64,000 nt of DNA, from contig CAYYPH010000012.1 of assembly GCA_964473485.1 (NCBI GenBank), forward strand, positions 1 through 64,000. The letters are read 5' to 3'. This stretch comes from CAIVAT01 sp964473485. GTDB lineage: Bacteria; Bacteroidota; Bacteroidia; Bacteroidales; FEN-979. Positions within the stretch are counted from its first letter, which is position 1. The number at the start of each line of letters is the position of its first letter. This document shows positions 54,822 through 62,862 of the stretch, in pieces. Under the pieces are notes generated by a model. The model did no database searches, was not told the DNA's origin, and was given only the letters and a program-made list of their open reading frames with translations. The position numbers were made by a program, and so were the translations under genes.

Positions 54822-55931
54822 ATGAAACGATTCCTGGTTTTTGTAAAAAAAGAGTTTCTCCACATCTTCCGAGATTTCCGCACGATGGTCATCCTCTTCC
54901 TGATCCCCGGGGCGCTCATCCTGCTGTTCGGGTTCGTGGTCAGCACCGACCTGAAAAATGCAACGGTCTCATTCCTCGACCTTTCCAACGACGAGATGAC
55001 CCAAAAGTTGTCGGACAAGATCTGCTCCTCGGGCTTTTTCAAGCGGGGCGACAACCTGAAAAGCTACCAGGAGATCGACCCGACGCTCAGGGGCAACAAG
55101 ATCAAGGCGGTGATCATCTTCGAAAAGGATTTCAGCAAAAAACTGATCAGCGAGGGAAAGGCCACCGTGAACATCATCACCGACGGATCGGAGCCCAACA
55201 TGGCCACCATGGCCACCAACTACATCACGGCGATCGTGGGCGATTTCAACAGCGAACTGGCCGGGAGCGGCGCGGCGGCATCCCTGCTGGTGCAGCCCGA
55301 AGTGCGCATGTTCTACAACCCGTCGCTCAAAGGCCAGCACATGTTCGTGCCGGGCGTCATCACCTTGATCATGATCCTGATCTGCGCCCTCATGACCTCC
55401 ATCACCATTACCCGCGAGAAGGAGTTCGGGACGATGGAGGCCCTGCTGGTTTCGCCCCTGAAGCCGATCCAGATCATCCTCGGGAAGATCGTGCCCTATT
55501 TCATCCTTTCATTCGTCGATGTGATCATCATCCTGCTCCTGTCGCGCTACGTGTTCGACCTGCCCGTGAAAGGAAGCACAGTCCTGCTGCTGGCCGAGGC
55601 CATGCTCTACATCCTGATGAGCCTTTCATTAGGGATACTGATCTCAACGGTATCCAAAACCATGCAGCAGGCCATCTTCATTTCGCTGGTGGGGATGATG
55701 CTCCCGACCGTCCTGTTGTCGGGGTTCATCTACCCGATAGAAAACATGCCCAGGGCATACGACTGGATCAGTGCCATCATGCCCCCGCGCTACTTCATAA
55801 TCATCATCAAAAACGTGATGATCAAGGGAACAGGTTTCCTCTACGTGTGGAAGGAAACCCTGATCCTCTTTCTCTTTACGCTGGCCGCCATCGTGATAAG
55901 CATGCGGAAATTCAACATCAGACTTCAATAA
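54822..55931 (+). CDS. ABC-2 type permease 1
   Basis: A 369-residue membrane protein with one N-terminal helix (FLIPGALILLFGFVVSTDL), a large extracytoplasmic loop of about 150 residues, and five C-terminal helices with the ABC-2 motif ITREKEFGTMEALLVSPLKPIQIILGKI. YbhS/YbhR-like. Starts four bases after ATPase 2. Confidence 0.92.
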   Translation: MKRFLVFVKKEFLHIFRDFRTMVILFLIPGALILLFGFVVSTDLKNATVSFLDLSNDEMTQKLSDKICSSGFFKRGDNLKSYQEIDPTLRGNKIKAVIIFEKDFSKKLISEGKATVNIITDGSEPNMATMATNYITAIVGDFNSELAGSGAAASLLVQPEVRMFYNPSLKGQHMFVPGVITLIMILICALMTSITITREKEFGTMEALLVSPLKPIQIILGKIVPYFILSFVDVIIILLLSRYVFDLPVKGSTVLLLAEAMLYILMSLSLGILISTVSKTMQQAIFISLVGMMLPTVLLSGFIYPIENMPRAYDWISAIMPPRYFIIIIKNVMIKGTGFLYVWKETLILFLFTLAAIVISMRKFNIRLQ

Positions 55932-55949
55932 ACCAGGAGGGACCAACGA

Positions 55950-57068
55950 ATGCGGACGATCTTCTATCTCATAAGAAAAGAATTTCTACAGATCTTCAGG
56001 GATAAGTTCCTGGGCCGGGCCATCTTTGCGATACCCATCATCCAGATGCTCATCCTGGTGCCGGCGGTGACCTTCGAGATCAAGGAGGTAAGGCTTTGCA
56101 TTGTCGACAAGGACATGACCACCGAATCGCGGGAACTGGTCGGCAAACTGGTCGGCTCCTCCTTTTTTAAGGTAAAGCATACGACCTTCTCCGAACGCGA
56201 AGCCAACGACCTGCTCCACCTCGATCAGTGCGACCTGGTCCTGCAGATCCCTTCGGGCTTCGGGAAGGACATCGGCAAGGGAACCCCCACGAAACTGATG
56301 GCCTCGGCCAACGCGATCAACGCCATGAACGCCCAGCTTTCATGGGCCTACCTCAACGGCGTCATCATGGACTACAACATGAATATCCTGGCGGGGCAGA
56401 TCGGCAGCCGATCGTTCACCGCCATTCCGCAGATCGAAGTGACGAACCGGTACTGGTACAACGAGATGCTCAACTACAACTTTTACATGCAGCCGGGGAT
56501 CCTCGGGATCCTGGTCCTTGCCATCGGTTTTATCCTGGCCGGCCTGAACCTGGTGAAGGAGAAGGAGATCGGCACCATCGAACAGATGAATGTGACCCCC
56601 GTGAAGAAGTACCAGTTCATCCTGTCGAAGATCATCCCGTTCCTGATCATCGGCCTGATCGACCTGGCGCTGGGGATCGCCATCGGAAAGCTGGTGTTCA
56701 ACGTTCCTTTTGTGGGCAGCATGTGGTTGCTCTTCCTTTGCTCAACCATCTTCCTGGTGGCCGTGCTCGGCCTGGCCCTGCTCATCTCGACCTTTTCGGG
56801 CACCCAGCAGCAGTTCATGTTCACCGGCTTCTTCTTCATGATCATCTTTATCCTGATGAGCGGCATCTTCACCCCCATCGAGAGCATGCCCGGCTGGGCG
56901 CAGAAGATCGACCTGCTGAACCCGGTAGTCTACATCATGCGGATCAACCGGATGGTGATGCTGAAAGGGTCGACCCTGTACGACATCCGCACCGAGTTCA
57001 TGGCCCTGGTCCTTTTTGCCATCGCCACCACAAGCCTGGCCGTGAACAGGTACCGGAAGACGGCGTGA
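55950..57068 (+). CDS. ABC-2 type permease 2
   Basis: A 372-residue paralogue of permease 1 with the same layout: an N-terminal helix (AIFAIPIIQMLILVPAVTF), a large loop, and LVKEKEIGTIEQMNVTPVKKYQFILSKI before the C-terminal helices. Last gene of the efflux operon. It should dimerise with the other permease to form an export channel for an unknown drug or lipid. Confidence 0.92.
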   Translation: MRTIFYLIRKEFLQIFRDKFLGRAIFAIPIIQMLILVPAVTFEIKEVRLCIVDKDMTTESRELVGKLVGSSFFKVKHTTFSEREANDLLHLDQCDLVLQIPSGFGKDIGKGTPTKLMASANAINAMNAQLSWAYLNGVIMDYNMNILAGQIGSRSFTAIPQIEVTNRYWYNEMLNYNFYMQPGILGILVLAIGFILAGLNLVKEKEIGTIEQMNVTPVKKYQFILSKIIPFLIIGLIDLALGIAIGKLVFNVPFVGSMWLLFLCSTIFLVAVLGLALLISTFSGTQQQFMFTGFFFMIIFILMSGIFTPIESMPGWAQKIDLLNPVVYIMRINRMVMLKGSTLYDIRTEFMALVLFAIATTSLAVNRYRKTA

Positions 57069-57083
57069 ACACGGATAAAGGGA

Positions 57084-58532
57084 TCATTGTTTTATCCATT
57101 TCCCGCTTTCGATGACTTGATTTTCATTCGCTACAATCCAGATATAATTTCCGGATGGCCAGGAATGACCCTCGATTTTTATTTTGTTACGATTGAGTTT
57201 TTCATGATGAATCAAATTTCCGTTCATATCCCACAATACAAATTTTGCTCCTGAAATTTGCGGGCCCGATTCAATATTGAGTTGGGTTGTCCCGGGATTT
57301 GGATAAACTACTACGTCATGCAGTGTTAAATCACGGTTGCCATTGGCGCAGGTAATGACTCCATTCGAATCCACTTTAACAATAAGGATATCCCTCTCCA
57401 TGGTCTGTGTCATATAATCATAGGTGCCTCCCATCAGAATGCAACCCCCATCACTGGCGCCCTTTATTGCCCAAAGAGTATAATACATATCGCCGCCAAT
57501 ATACTTCTGCCATTTCAAATTCAGATCCGAATTAAAATTACCCAACATAAAATAGGACTTATTTGAAGAAAAATCGGCAATTGCCTGGTTACAGGTACCT
57601 CCTAAGAAAATATTATTAGTATCAAGAAAATCAAGGTTGTGAAGATAACCCGGATAGCTGATGGTATCCCATGGACCTAAAAAGTAAGTTGTATTTATCA
57701 CAAATGATGTATCCATTTTATGTATGGCAAGTTTGTCTGTACGAGGAGTTGCAAATGGGAATATTTGATGACCGGTTAGAATAATTTGATGGTCATTGAA
57801 GTGTTGCAAATTATAATATAGTGATAAATATAATGGCAAACTATCTATATCTGTCACATCCAAATCATTATTGAAAGTCAAAATCTGTCCGGGACTATTC
57901 GTGTTTATCTGATAATTCCCATCTATTGCCATATAATAACCCGATGAATCTGATTTCTCAATCATTGAAAAGGAATATTCATTACCTGTATCAGGAAAAT
58001 ATTTATATGATAATGAATCACCATCCTGAGTTAGTCTATAGACGTAGATATGATTATTGTAATTATTAGAATTTCCACTTCCGTATATGATGAGATCGGT
58101 TAAATGATCTATAAATCCAAAAAAATACACAATATCAAGCAATCCAACGGAATATGTCGTATCGAGAAGAATTTGTAGATCTGACGTTATTTTTAACAAC
58201 CAGATTTTTGATTCTTGCACGTATTCTTGGGTGCCTATGCCGAAAAAATTACCATCAGTACTTGGGACAAGATCAACAATCAGAGATTTATTTGTGCTTT
58301 TTGTAAGAACAATGGTTCTTTCAGTATCTCCTGTTGCAGTTAGTTTAATTAGCAGTGTATTATATGTTTGCGATAAAAACGAACCAATTTTGGCGCAAAT
58401 AATATATCCTCCATCTGCTGTTTCAACAGCATCAAAAGGCACTTCATCCTGCAAAGTAGAATATCGGTAAACAAATGAGGATTGGCAAAGAGTGGATTGA
58501 CCATTGATAATCATTATGGATATAACAAACAA
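57084..58532 (-). CDS. Secreted T9SS sorting-domain protein of AT-rich composition
   Basis: A 482-residue protein. The frame runs on upstream into a HepT fragment, but signal features begin only near 58532. I therefore take the TTG there as start (signal: hydrophobic run ending INGQSTLCQ); an ATG follows six codons later. The mature part is propeller-like (VETADGGYIICAKIGSF; LVPSTDGNFFGIGTQEY; GASDGGCILMGGTYDY) and it ends in a T9SS type A domain (VVVYPNPGTTQLNIESGP...HSWPSGNYIWIVANE). The gene is clearly AT-richer than its neighbours, suggesting acquisition from elsewhere. It converges on the efflux operon. Confidence 0.78.
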   Translation of the reverse strand: MFVISIMIINGQSTLCQSSFVYRYSTLQDEVPFDAVETADGGYIICAKIGSFLSQTYNTLLIKLTATGDTERTIVLTKSTNKSLIVDLVPSTDGNFFGIGTQEYVQESKIWLLKITSDLQILLDTTYSVGLLDIVYFFGFIDHLTDLIIYGSGNSNNYNNHIYVYRLTQDGDSLSYKYFPDTGNEYSFSMIEKSDSSGYYMAIDGNYQINTNSPGQILTFNNDLDVTDIDSLPLYLSLYYNLQHFNDHQIILTGHQIFPFATPRTDKLAIHKMDTSFVINTTYFLGPWDTISYPGYLHNLDFLDTNNIFLGGTCNQAIADFSSNKSYFMLGNFNSDLNLKWQKYIGGDMYYTLWAIKGASDGGCILMGGTYDYMTQTMERDILIVKVDSNGVITCANGNRDLTLHDVVVYPNPGTTQLNIESGPQISGAKFVLWDMNGNLIHHEKLNRNKIKIEGHSWPSGNYIWIVANENQVIESGKWIKQ

Positions 58533-58733
58533 GATCTTAATCCATGATGGAGTTTTCTTGAAGGTTTCGGAAATCAATTTTGTCACTTCACCCATTATTT
58601 CAATCTGCCTGATGCAGGCATCCTGAAGCTGAATGTTATAAAGAAAATCCTCCTTACTAATTCCGGAAGAGTGTAAAATGATCCTCTTCAGATTAGTTTC
58701 CATGTGTTCAATATAAATGGCATCATCCTTCAT
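58533..58733 (-). pseudogene. HepT-like (DUF86) toxin remnant fused to the T9SS gene
   Basis: From ATG 58733 the frame reads MKDDAIYIEHMETNLKRIIL ... LQDACIRQIEIMGEVTKLISETFKK, clearly the N-terminal half of a HepT/DUF86 protein (minimal nucleotidyltransferase substrate-binding partner, an RNase-type toxin). The C-terminal half with the Rx4-6H active-site motif (RNKLVH-like) is missing. The frame passes directly into the signal peptide of the T9SS gene at about residue 64. It is a truncated gene joined to another reading frame. Confidence 0.65.
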
Positions 58734-58851
58734 GACTGAAAATGATTTTAAGATCACTACCCGGCTTGGATTCATTCCTGGCGTAAGAACCGAATATCCC
58801 GATTTTTACAGGTTTATATACAAGGAGATAGTCTACAATAACCTTATTTTT
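58723..58851 (-). pseudogene. MntA-like minimal nucleotidyltransferase remnant
   Basis: Immediately upstream of the HepT remnant, in a different frame, lies a 42-codon segment: VDYLLVYKPVKIGIFGSYAR followed by NESKPGSDLKIIF and a TGA that overlaps the hepT start. GSYAR...SD is the nucleotidyltransferase core, but the second Asp of the GSD-x-D motif is replaced by Lys. The frame has an in-frame stop before it and lacks the usual N- and C-terminal parts. A decayed MntA-HepT pair is the simplest reading. Confidence 0.55.
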
Positions 58852-58923
58852 TCAGGATCAAGCATATATTATAACCATTTGAACAAAAATACAACATTTT
58901 TTGAGTGATAAGGAAATACATCA

Positions 58924-58972
58924 TGTACTATATTTCAAACATTATTGCTATATTTGCACATAATATAGTACA
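58924..58972 (+). promoter_or_regulatory. hipB promoter with flanking inverted-repeat operator
   Basis: TGTACTATATT (58924-58934) and AATATAGTACA (58962-58972) are perfect 11-bp inverted arms, 27 bases apart and two bases before the ATG. Between them TATATTTG (58949-58956) is an exact TAnnTTTG -7 box. The arrangement fits autoregulation by the HipB-like protein. Confidence 0.6.
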
Positions 58973-58974
58973 AT

Positions 58975-59271
58975 ATGAACTTAAAAAGGCAGGTGCTTTT
59001 CCCGAAACATCAGAAAATACTGGAGATCTTCGGCGAAAATGTCAAGCTGGCAAGAAAACGACGTAAACTGACAACCATACAAGTCGCAGAGCGTGCCAAC
59101 ATCGGCAGGAACACCCTTTATCTTATCGAGAAAGGCAGTCCCGGTGTGTCTATTGGCGCTGTTTTCAATGTGCTCAGGGCGCTGGGCCTTCAGGATGATT
59201 TTCTGAAACTGGCTGCCGATGATCAGTTAGGGAAAAAACTCCAGGATATTGAACTGCTCGGCAAAAAGTAA
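58975..59271 (+). CDS. HipB-like XRE antitoxin
   Basis: A 98-residue helix-turn-helix protein: FGENVKLARKRRKLTTIQVAERANIGRNTLYLIEKGSPGVSIGAVF. Typical HipB length and C-terminal tail. It is immediately followed by a 5'-truncated HipA gene. It may survive as an autonomous regulator at its palindromic promoter. Confidence 0.88.
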   Translation: MNLKRQVLFPKHQKILEIFGENVKLARKRRKLTTIQVAERANIGRNTLYLIEKGSPGVSIGAVFNVLRALGLQDDFLKLAADDQLGKKLQDIELLGKK

Positions 59272-59804
59272 CCGGAAAATATCATACCTTCTTTACCAGA
59301 AGATTTGACCGGTCGAACGGCGAGCGGATTCATTTTGCATCTGCCATGACCATGACGGGACATACTGAAGACACCATCAGGGATAACCGTGCAAGTTATC
59401 TGGATTTGTCAGCATTCATACAGAACCATGGAGGAAATATCAGGGAGGATCTTAAGCAGCTTTGGCGCAGAATTGTATTCAACATCGCTACTTCCAATAC
59501 CGACGACCACCTTCGCAACCACGGTTTTATCATTGAGAAAAATGCCTGGCGGTTAAGTCCCGCGTTCGATGTGAACCCTTCGGTTGACAAAGATGAACTT
59601 GCGCTTAATATCGACGAAACCAGCGGGTCTCTTGATTTCGATCTAACAGTGAGTGTTTGCGAATACTTCCGGTTATCCTCTGCTGAAGGCATGTCAATCC
59701 TTTCCCAGGTAAAAAATGCCGTAAGCGCCTGGCAGAAAACCGCCAGGCAAATTGGAATTTCCAGAAGTGAGACCGATTTGATGCAATCAGCTTTTCGTTT
59801 TTGA
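59271..59804 (+). pseudogene. 5'-truncated HipA toxin
   Basis: Open frame after hipB reading TGKYHTFFTRRFDRSNGERI ... ASYLDLSAFIQNHGGNIRED, the C-terminal kinase half of HipA. It retains the catalytic loop SNTDDHLRNHGFI and the metal Asp in SPAFDVNPSVD. The HipA_N subdomain and nucleotide-binding strands are missing, as is a proper start; the first ATG (59346) lies well inside the domain. Roughly 150 or more residues are lost. The junction falls immediately at the hipB stop, pointing to a deletion between the two genes. No HipS-like small gene is present to suggest a natural tripartite HipBST system. Confidence 0.68.
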
Positions 59805-59950
59805 TCCTAACAGCAGATACAAGCACTTCTGGTCTTTTCCCGGAGACCATAAAATCCTGAAACATGGCACGTCCTTTCCTTCGAACCTCATCCTGAATGA
59901 AATTATCGTTGAATAACCCATCATCCGGCTCGAAATCCCAATCAAGGTCG

Positions 59951-59958
59951 TACATTTG
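59951..59958 (+). promoter_or_regulatory. TAnnTTTG -7 box
   Basis: TACATTTG fits the -7 consensus, 31 bases before ATG 59989. The 180-base gap before it also holds a leftward frame (MYDLDWDFEPDDGLFNDNFI...) of uncertain meaning. Confidence 0.4.
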
Positions 59959-59988
59959 TATTGGCGGGAACGAAATATATAACGGAAT

Positions 59989-62079
59989 ATGCGCATTTTC
60001 CTATTTTCAGTCAGTCTGTGGCTGATCGGTCTCGGTAGCGGCCACGCCCAATGGATCCAGACCGACGGCCCGTATGGCGCTACAAGTGCCGCGGTCATTT
60101 TCCAGCATGACTCATTGCTGTTCTCCGCCACAGGCTGTGGCTATTTTTCCAAAACGGCCCTTGCAGATGAATGGGAATTGCATTCCATCCTGACTTTCGC
60201 CAGTTACACGGTGGTCGGTGACAGTCTCTTTGCCGGCACACTGAACAATGGCATCAAACTCATTTTGCTTTCAGACCTGAGCATCCCGCCAGCCAGTGTC
60301 AATTCCCTTATTGCAAATGCCCTTTCAAATTCCGATTCCTGCCTCTACGCCGGGAACAAACGCTTTGGATTCTTCAGATCACGCAATGGCGGCGCTTCCT
60401 GGGACACTTGCAACAACGGTTTGCCGGTGGACACCTTATGGGATCCCTATGGAAATTTTAGTGTCGAAACCTTTGTTTCCTGCATCGCAGTGACCGGTGA
60501 TCATATCTACTGCGGAACGAAAAAAGGGATCTACCGGAATACGGGCGCCCTGGGTCAGTGGCAGGCGGTCAATACCGGGCTGCCCCTTGTACCGTTCAAC
60601 TTTATCAGCGAAGTCGACAATGAACTGTTCGCGGTGACCGGAAACAGCATTTTCAAATGGAACTCCGGCGGCAACAGTTGGACGCTGTACTATACCGCCG
60701 CATCTGATGTAACTTCCATGCTGCGTTGGAACAACCAGTTGTTTATCACCACTGCCGAGGATGGCATCCTATTTACCACCGATCACGGCCTTACCTGGTA
60801 CTCCATGAACAACGGCCTGCCCGACCTGGGGCTCAACACCATTGCCCTCTGCGACACGACGCTGTTGTGCGGGACACGCACAAAGGGGATATTCATGTAC
60901 GACGGTAACCAATGGATTTCAGATAACGCTGGTATGATCTGTTCCTCCATCCGCTGGATGACCGCAACCTCCGGAAATGTTTTCTCCAACGACGGCGACA
61001 GCATTCATCTGCTAAAGGACAAAAAATGGATCAACATCAATCCCCCGGGTCAATCCGGACTACCGGGTCAATCCGGAATCTTTATTGGCCTGGAACAGAT
61101 GAACGACACCCTGTTTCTCTGCCTTGGCAAGATGATCTCCAACTGGCCCTTCGTCCGCCAATCCATCTTTTATTCGCCCGATACCGGGAATACATGGAAT
61201 GAGATAACACCGCTTCCGTACACGACGCCGGCAGGAGATTCATGGCATGAACTGCGGATAGGTCACCACCGGTTGTATGGTTTTTCAAGCGACCGGGTTT
61301 TCTATACCGACAACCTGGGTGCAACCTGGACCGATGTCTCCCTGCCTTCGACATACTGCAACCATTTAAACGACATGATTATCGTTGGATCCATCCCTTT
61401 TGCTGCCACCTGCGGTTCGGCCCAGGTGATAAAACTTACCCCGGGGCAGGGCTGGGTATTGTCGAACAATGGCTTACCCGCCAACAGGGCGCCCCTGAAA
61501 CTCGCGATTTGCGACGGCGCTTTGTTCGCCGATGTCGAATATATGGGGATGTATGCCAGCCTTGATGAGGGTGCGACATGGAACTTGGCAAATAACGGAT
61601 TGGTTAAAGGATATTCGATAGGTGCCTATGCCGGAACCGGATCAACCCTCTTTGTCACGACCAGGGACCATGGCGTTTATGTGACCCACAATGCCGGCCA
61701 GGACTGGTTTGAATGTAACGAAGGATTGATAAACACCAGTACCGGCGGCCTTGCCATACTCCACGACACGCTGTACGCCGGCACCTACGGCAACGGCATC
61801 TGGAAACGCGCCATCAGCGACATTACCGTTTCAACCGGCAAAACCAGTCTCTCTGATTGTAAGATCACCCTCTACCCGAATCCGGCCACTAATCATTTCC
61901 AGGTGAGCGGTGAGGTCTCCTGCATACGGATCTATGACATGACCGGCAGGGAGGTTCGATCCGGGAAACCCGGACCTGGGAACACCTTCGACATCACCGG
62001 GTTAAAAAACGGGATTTACTGTGTGGGGATAAATTCGGACAATGGATTGATATTCAGAAAACTGATTGTCCACCTATAA
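59989..62079 (+). CDS. T9SS sorting-domain protein with BNR/two-propeller repeats
   Basis: A 696-residue exported protein with signal peptide MRIFLFSVSLWLIGLGSGHAQ. Blades carry BNR/Ycf48-type motifs (SRNGGASWDT, TTDHGLTWYS, SPDTGNTWNE, TDNLGATWTD, SLDEGATWNL, THNAGQDWFE), enough for two propellers. The C-terminus is a type A sorting domain (ITLYPNPATNHFQVSGEVSC...TGLKNGIYCVGINS). A tandem copy of the text GQSGLPGQSG is present near residue 350. Related to the gene at 16127. Confidence 0.88.
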   Translation: MRIFLFSVSLWLIGLGSGHAQWIQTDGPYGATSAAVIFQHDSLLFSATGCGYFSKTALADEWELHSILTFASYTVVGDSLFAGTLNNGIKLILLSDLSIPPASVNSLIANALSNSDSCLYAGNKRFGFFRSRNGGASWDTCNNGLPVDTLWDPYGNFSVETFVSCIAVTGDHIYCGTKKGIYRNTGALGQWQAVNTGLPLVPFNFISEVDNELFAVTGNSIFKWNSGGNSWTLYYTAASDVTSMLRWNNQLFITTAEDGILFTTDHGLTWYSMNNGLPDLGLNTIALCDTTLLCGTRTKGIFMYDGNQWISDNAGMICSSIRWMTATSGNVFSNDGDSIHLLKDKKWININPPGQSGLPGQSGIFIGLEQMNDTLFLCLGKMISNWPFVRQSIFYSPDTGNTWNEITPLPYTTPAGDSWHELRIGHHRLYGFSSDRVFYTDNLGATWTDVSLPSTYCNHLNDMIIVGSIPFAATCGSAQVIKLTPGQGWVLSNNGLPANRAPLKLAICDGALFADVEYMGMYASLDEGATWNLANNGLVKGYSIGAYAGTGSTLFVTTRDHGVYVTHNAGQDWFECNEGLINTSTGGLAILHDTLYAGTYGNGIWKRAISDITVSTGKTSLSDCKITLYPNPATNHFQVSGEVSCIRIYDMTGREVRSGKPGPGNTFDITGLKNGIYCVGINSDNGLIFRKLIVHL

Positions 62080-62331
62080 ACTGGATACGATACTCGCATC
62101 CAGAGAAGAAATCCTTCGCACCGAAATTGAAATCTTAACAATAAGTATTATTCACAGAGAGGAAAAAACGATACTTTTACAAAAAACACCAGCCACAAAC
62201 AAATCTGCGACCTGTTTTCCCCTGCCCGATCAGCGGGAAGCTGAAAGTGGAACAACCAGTGGAGGAAGATTCTCCGCCCAATGCGCAGACGAATAATATT
62301 GGCGTGAAACATAAGAACGAATTGAATCCCC
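62080..62331. other. Gap of 252 bases without a recognised gene
   Basis: I see no gene, RNA or strong hairpin here. A TACTTTTA sequence near 62170 is a weak -7 candidate for the RhuM gene. Confidence 0.5.
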
Positions 62332-62862
62332 ATGAAAAAGAAAAATAAGCTGGTTGTCCCAAATAACAGCTTCACCGAATTCCTGCTCTACACTACCCCG
62401 AGCGGTAAGGTAAAGGTGGAGATATTTTTGCGCGATGAAAACATCTGGCTAACTCAAGCCAAGATTGCACTGTTATTTGGAATTGAAAGAAGTGTGGTAA
62501 CAAAACATCTGAAAAACATTTTCCAAACCCATGAATTGCAGGAAGATTCAGTATGTGCAAAAATTGCACATACTGCAGATGACGGGAAAACATATCTTAC
62601 GCAATTCTATAACCTCGACGCCATCATCTCGGTGGGCTACCGTGTCAACTCGGCACAGGCCACCCATTTCCGCATCTGGGCGACCGAACGGCTGAAAGAA
62701 TACATCATCAAAGGATTTACCATGGATGATGAACGGCTTAAAAACCCGGAGAATGTCTTCGGCCATGACTATTTTGAGGAGCAGTTGGCCCGGATCAGGG
62801 ATATCCGGTCGAGCGAACGCAGGTTTTACCAGAAAATCACCTCCTTCATTATAAACCCATGA
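62332..62862 (+). pseudogene. C-terminally truncated RhuM-family protein
   Basis: Begins like a full RhuM protein (FTEFLLYTTPSGKVKVEIFL; ENIWLTQAKIALLFGIERSV; FYNLDAIISVGYRVNSAQAT; FRIWATERLKEYIIKGFTMD), with the Bro-N-like DNA-binding pattern. Full-length members have about 330 residues and continue after ERRFYQKITDIY; here ERRFYQKITSFIINP ends at residue 176. The last codon overlaps the ATG of the next gene. RhuM genes are often found near restriction or toxin loci. The truncation is by comparison with the family, and the truncated product could still be expressed. Confidence 0.65.

Noticed and set aside
53754..54863. Leftward 369-codon frame over the ABC ATPases
   Set aside because: Antisense to two ATPases with complete Walker motifs; a long frame arises because of codon-position GC bias.
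54686..56005. Rightward 439-codon frame overlapping the ABC-2 permease in another frame
   Set aside because: It reads as an Arg/His/Pro-rich text typical of an out-of-frame shadow.
59605..59955. Leftward frame starting MYDLDWDFEPDDGLFNDNFI
   Set aside because: The first 55 residues look somewhat protein-like but the rest is antisense to the HipA remnant; no family recognised, so not annotated as a gene.
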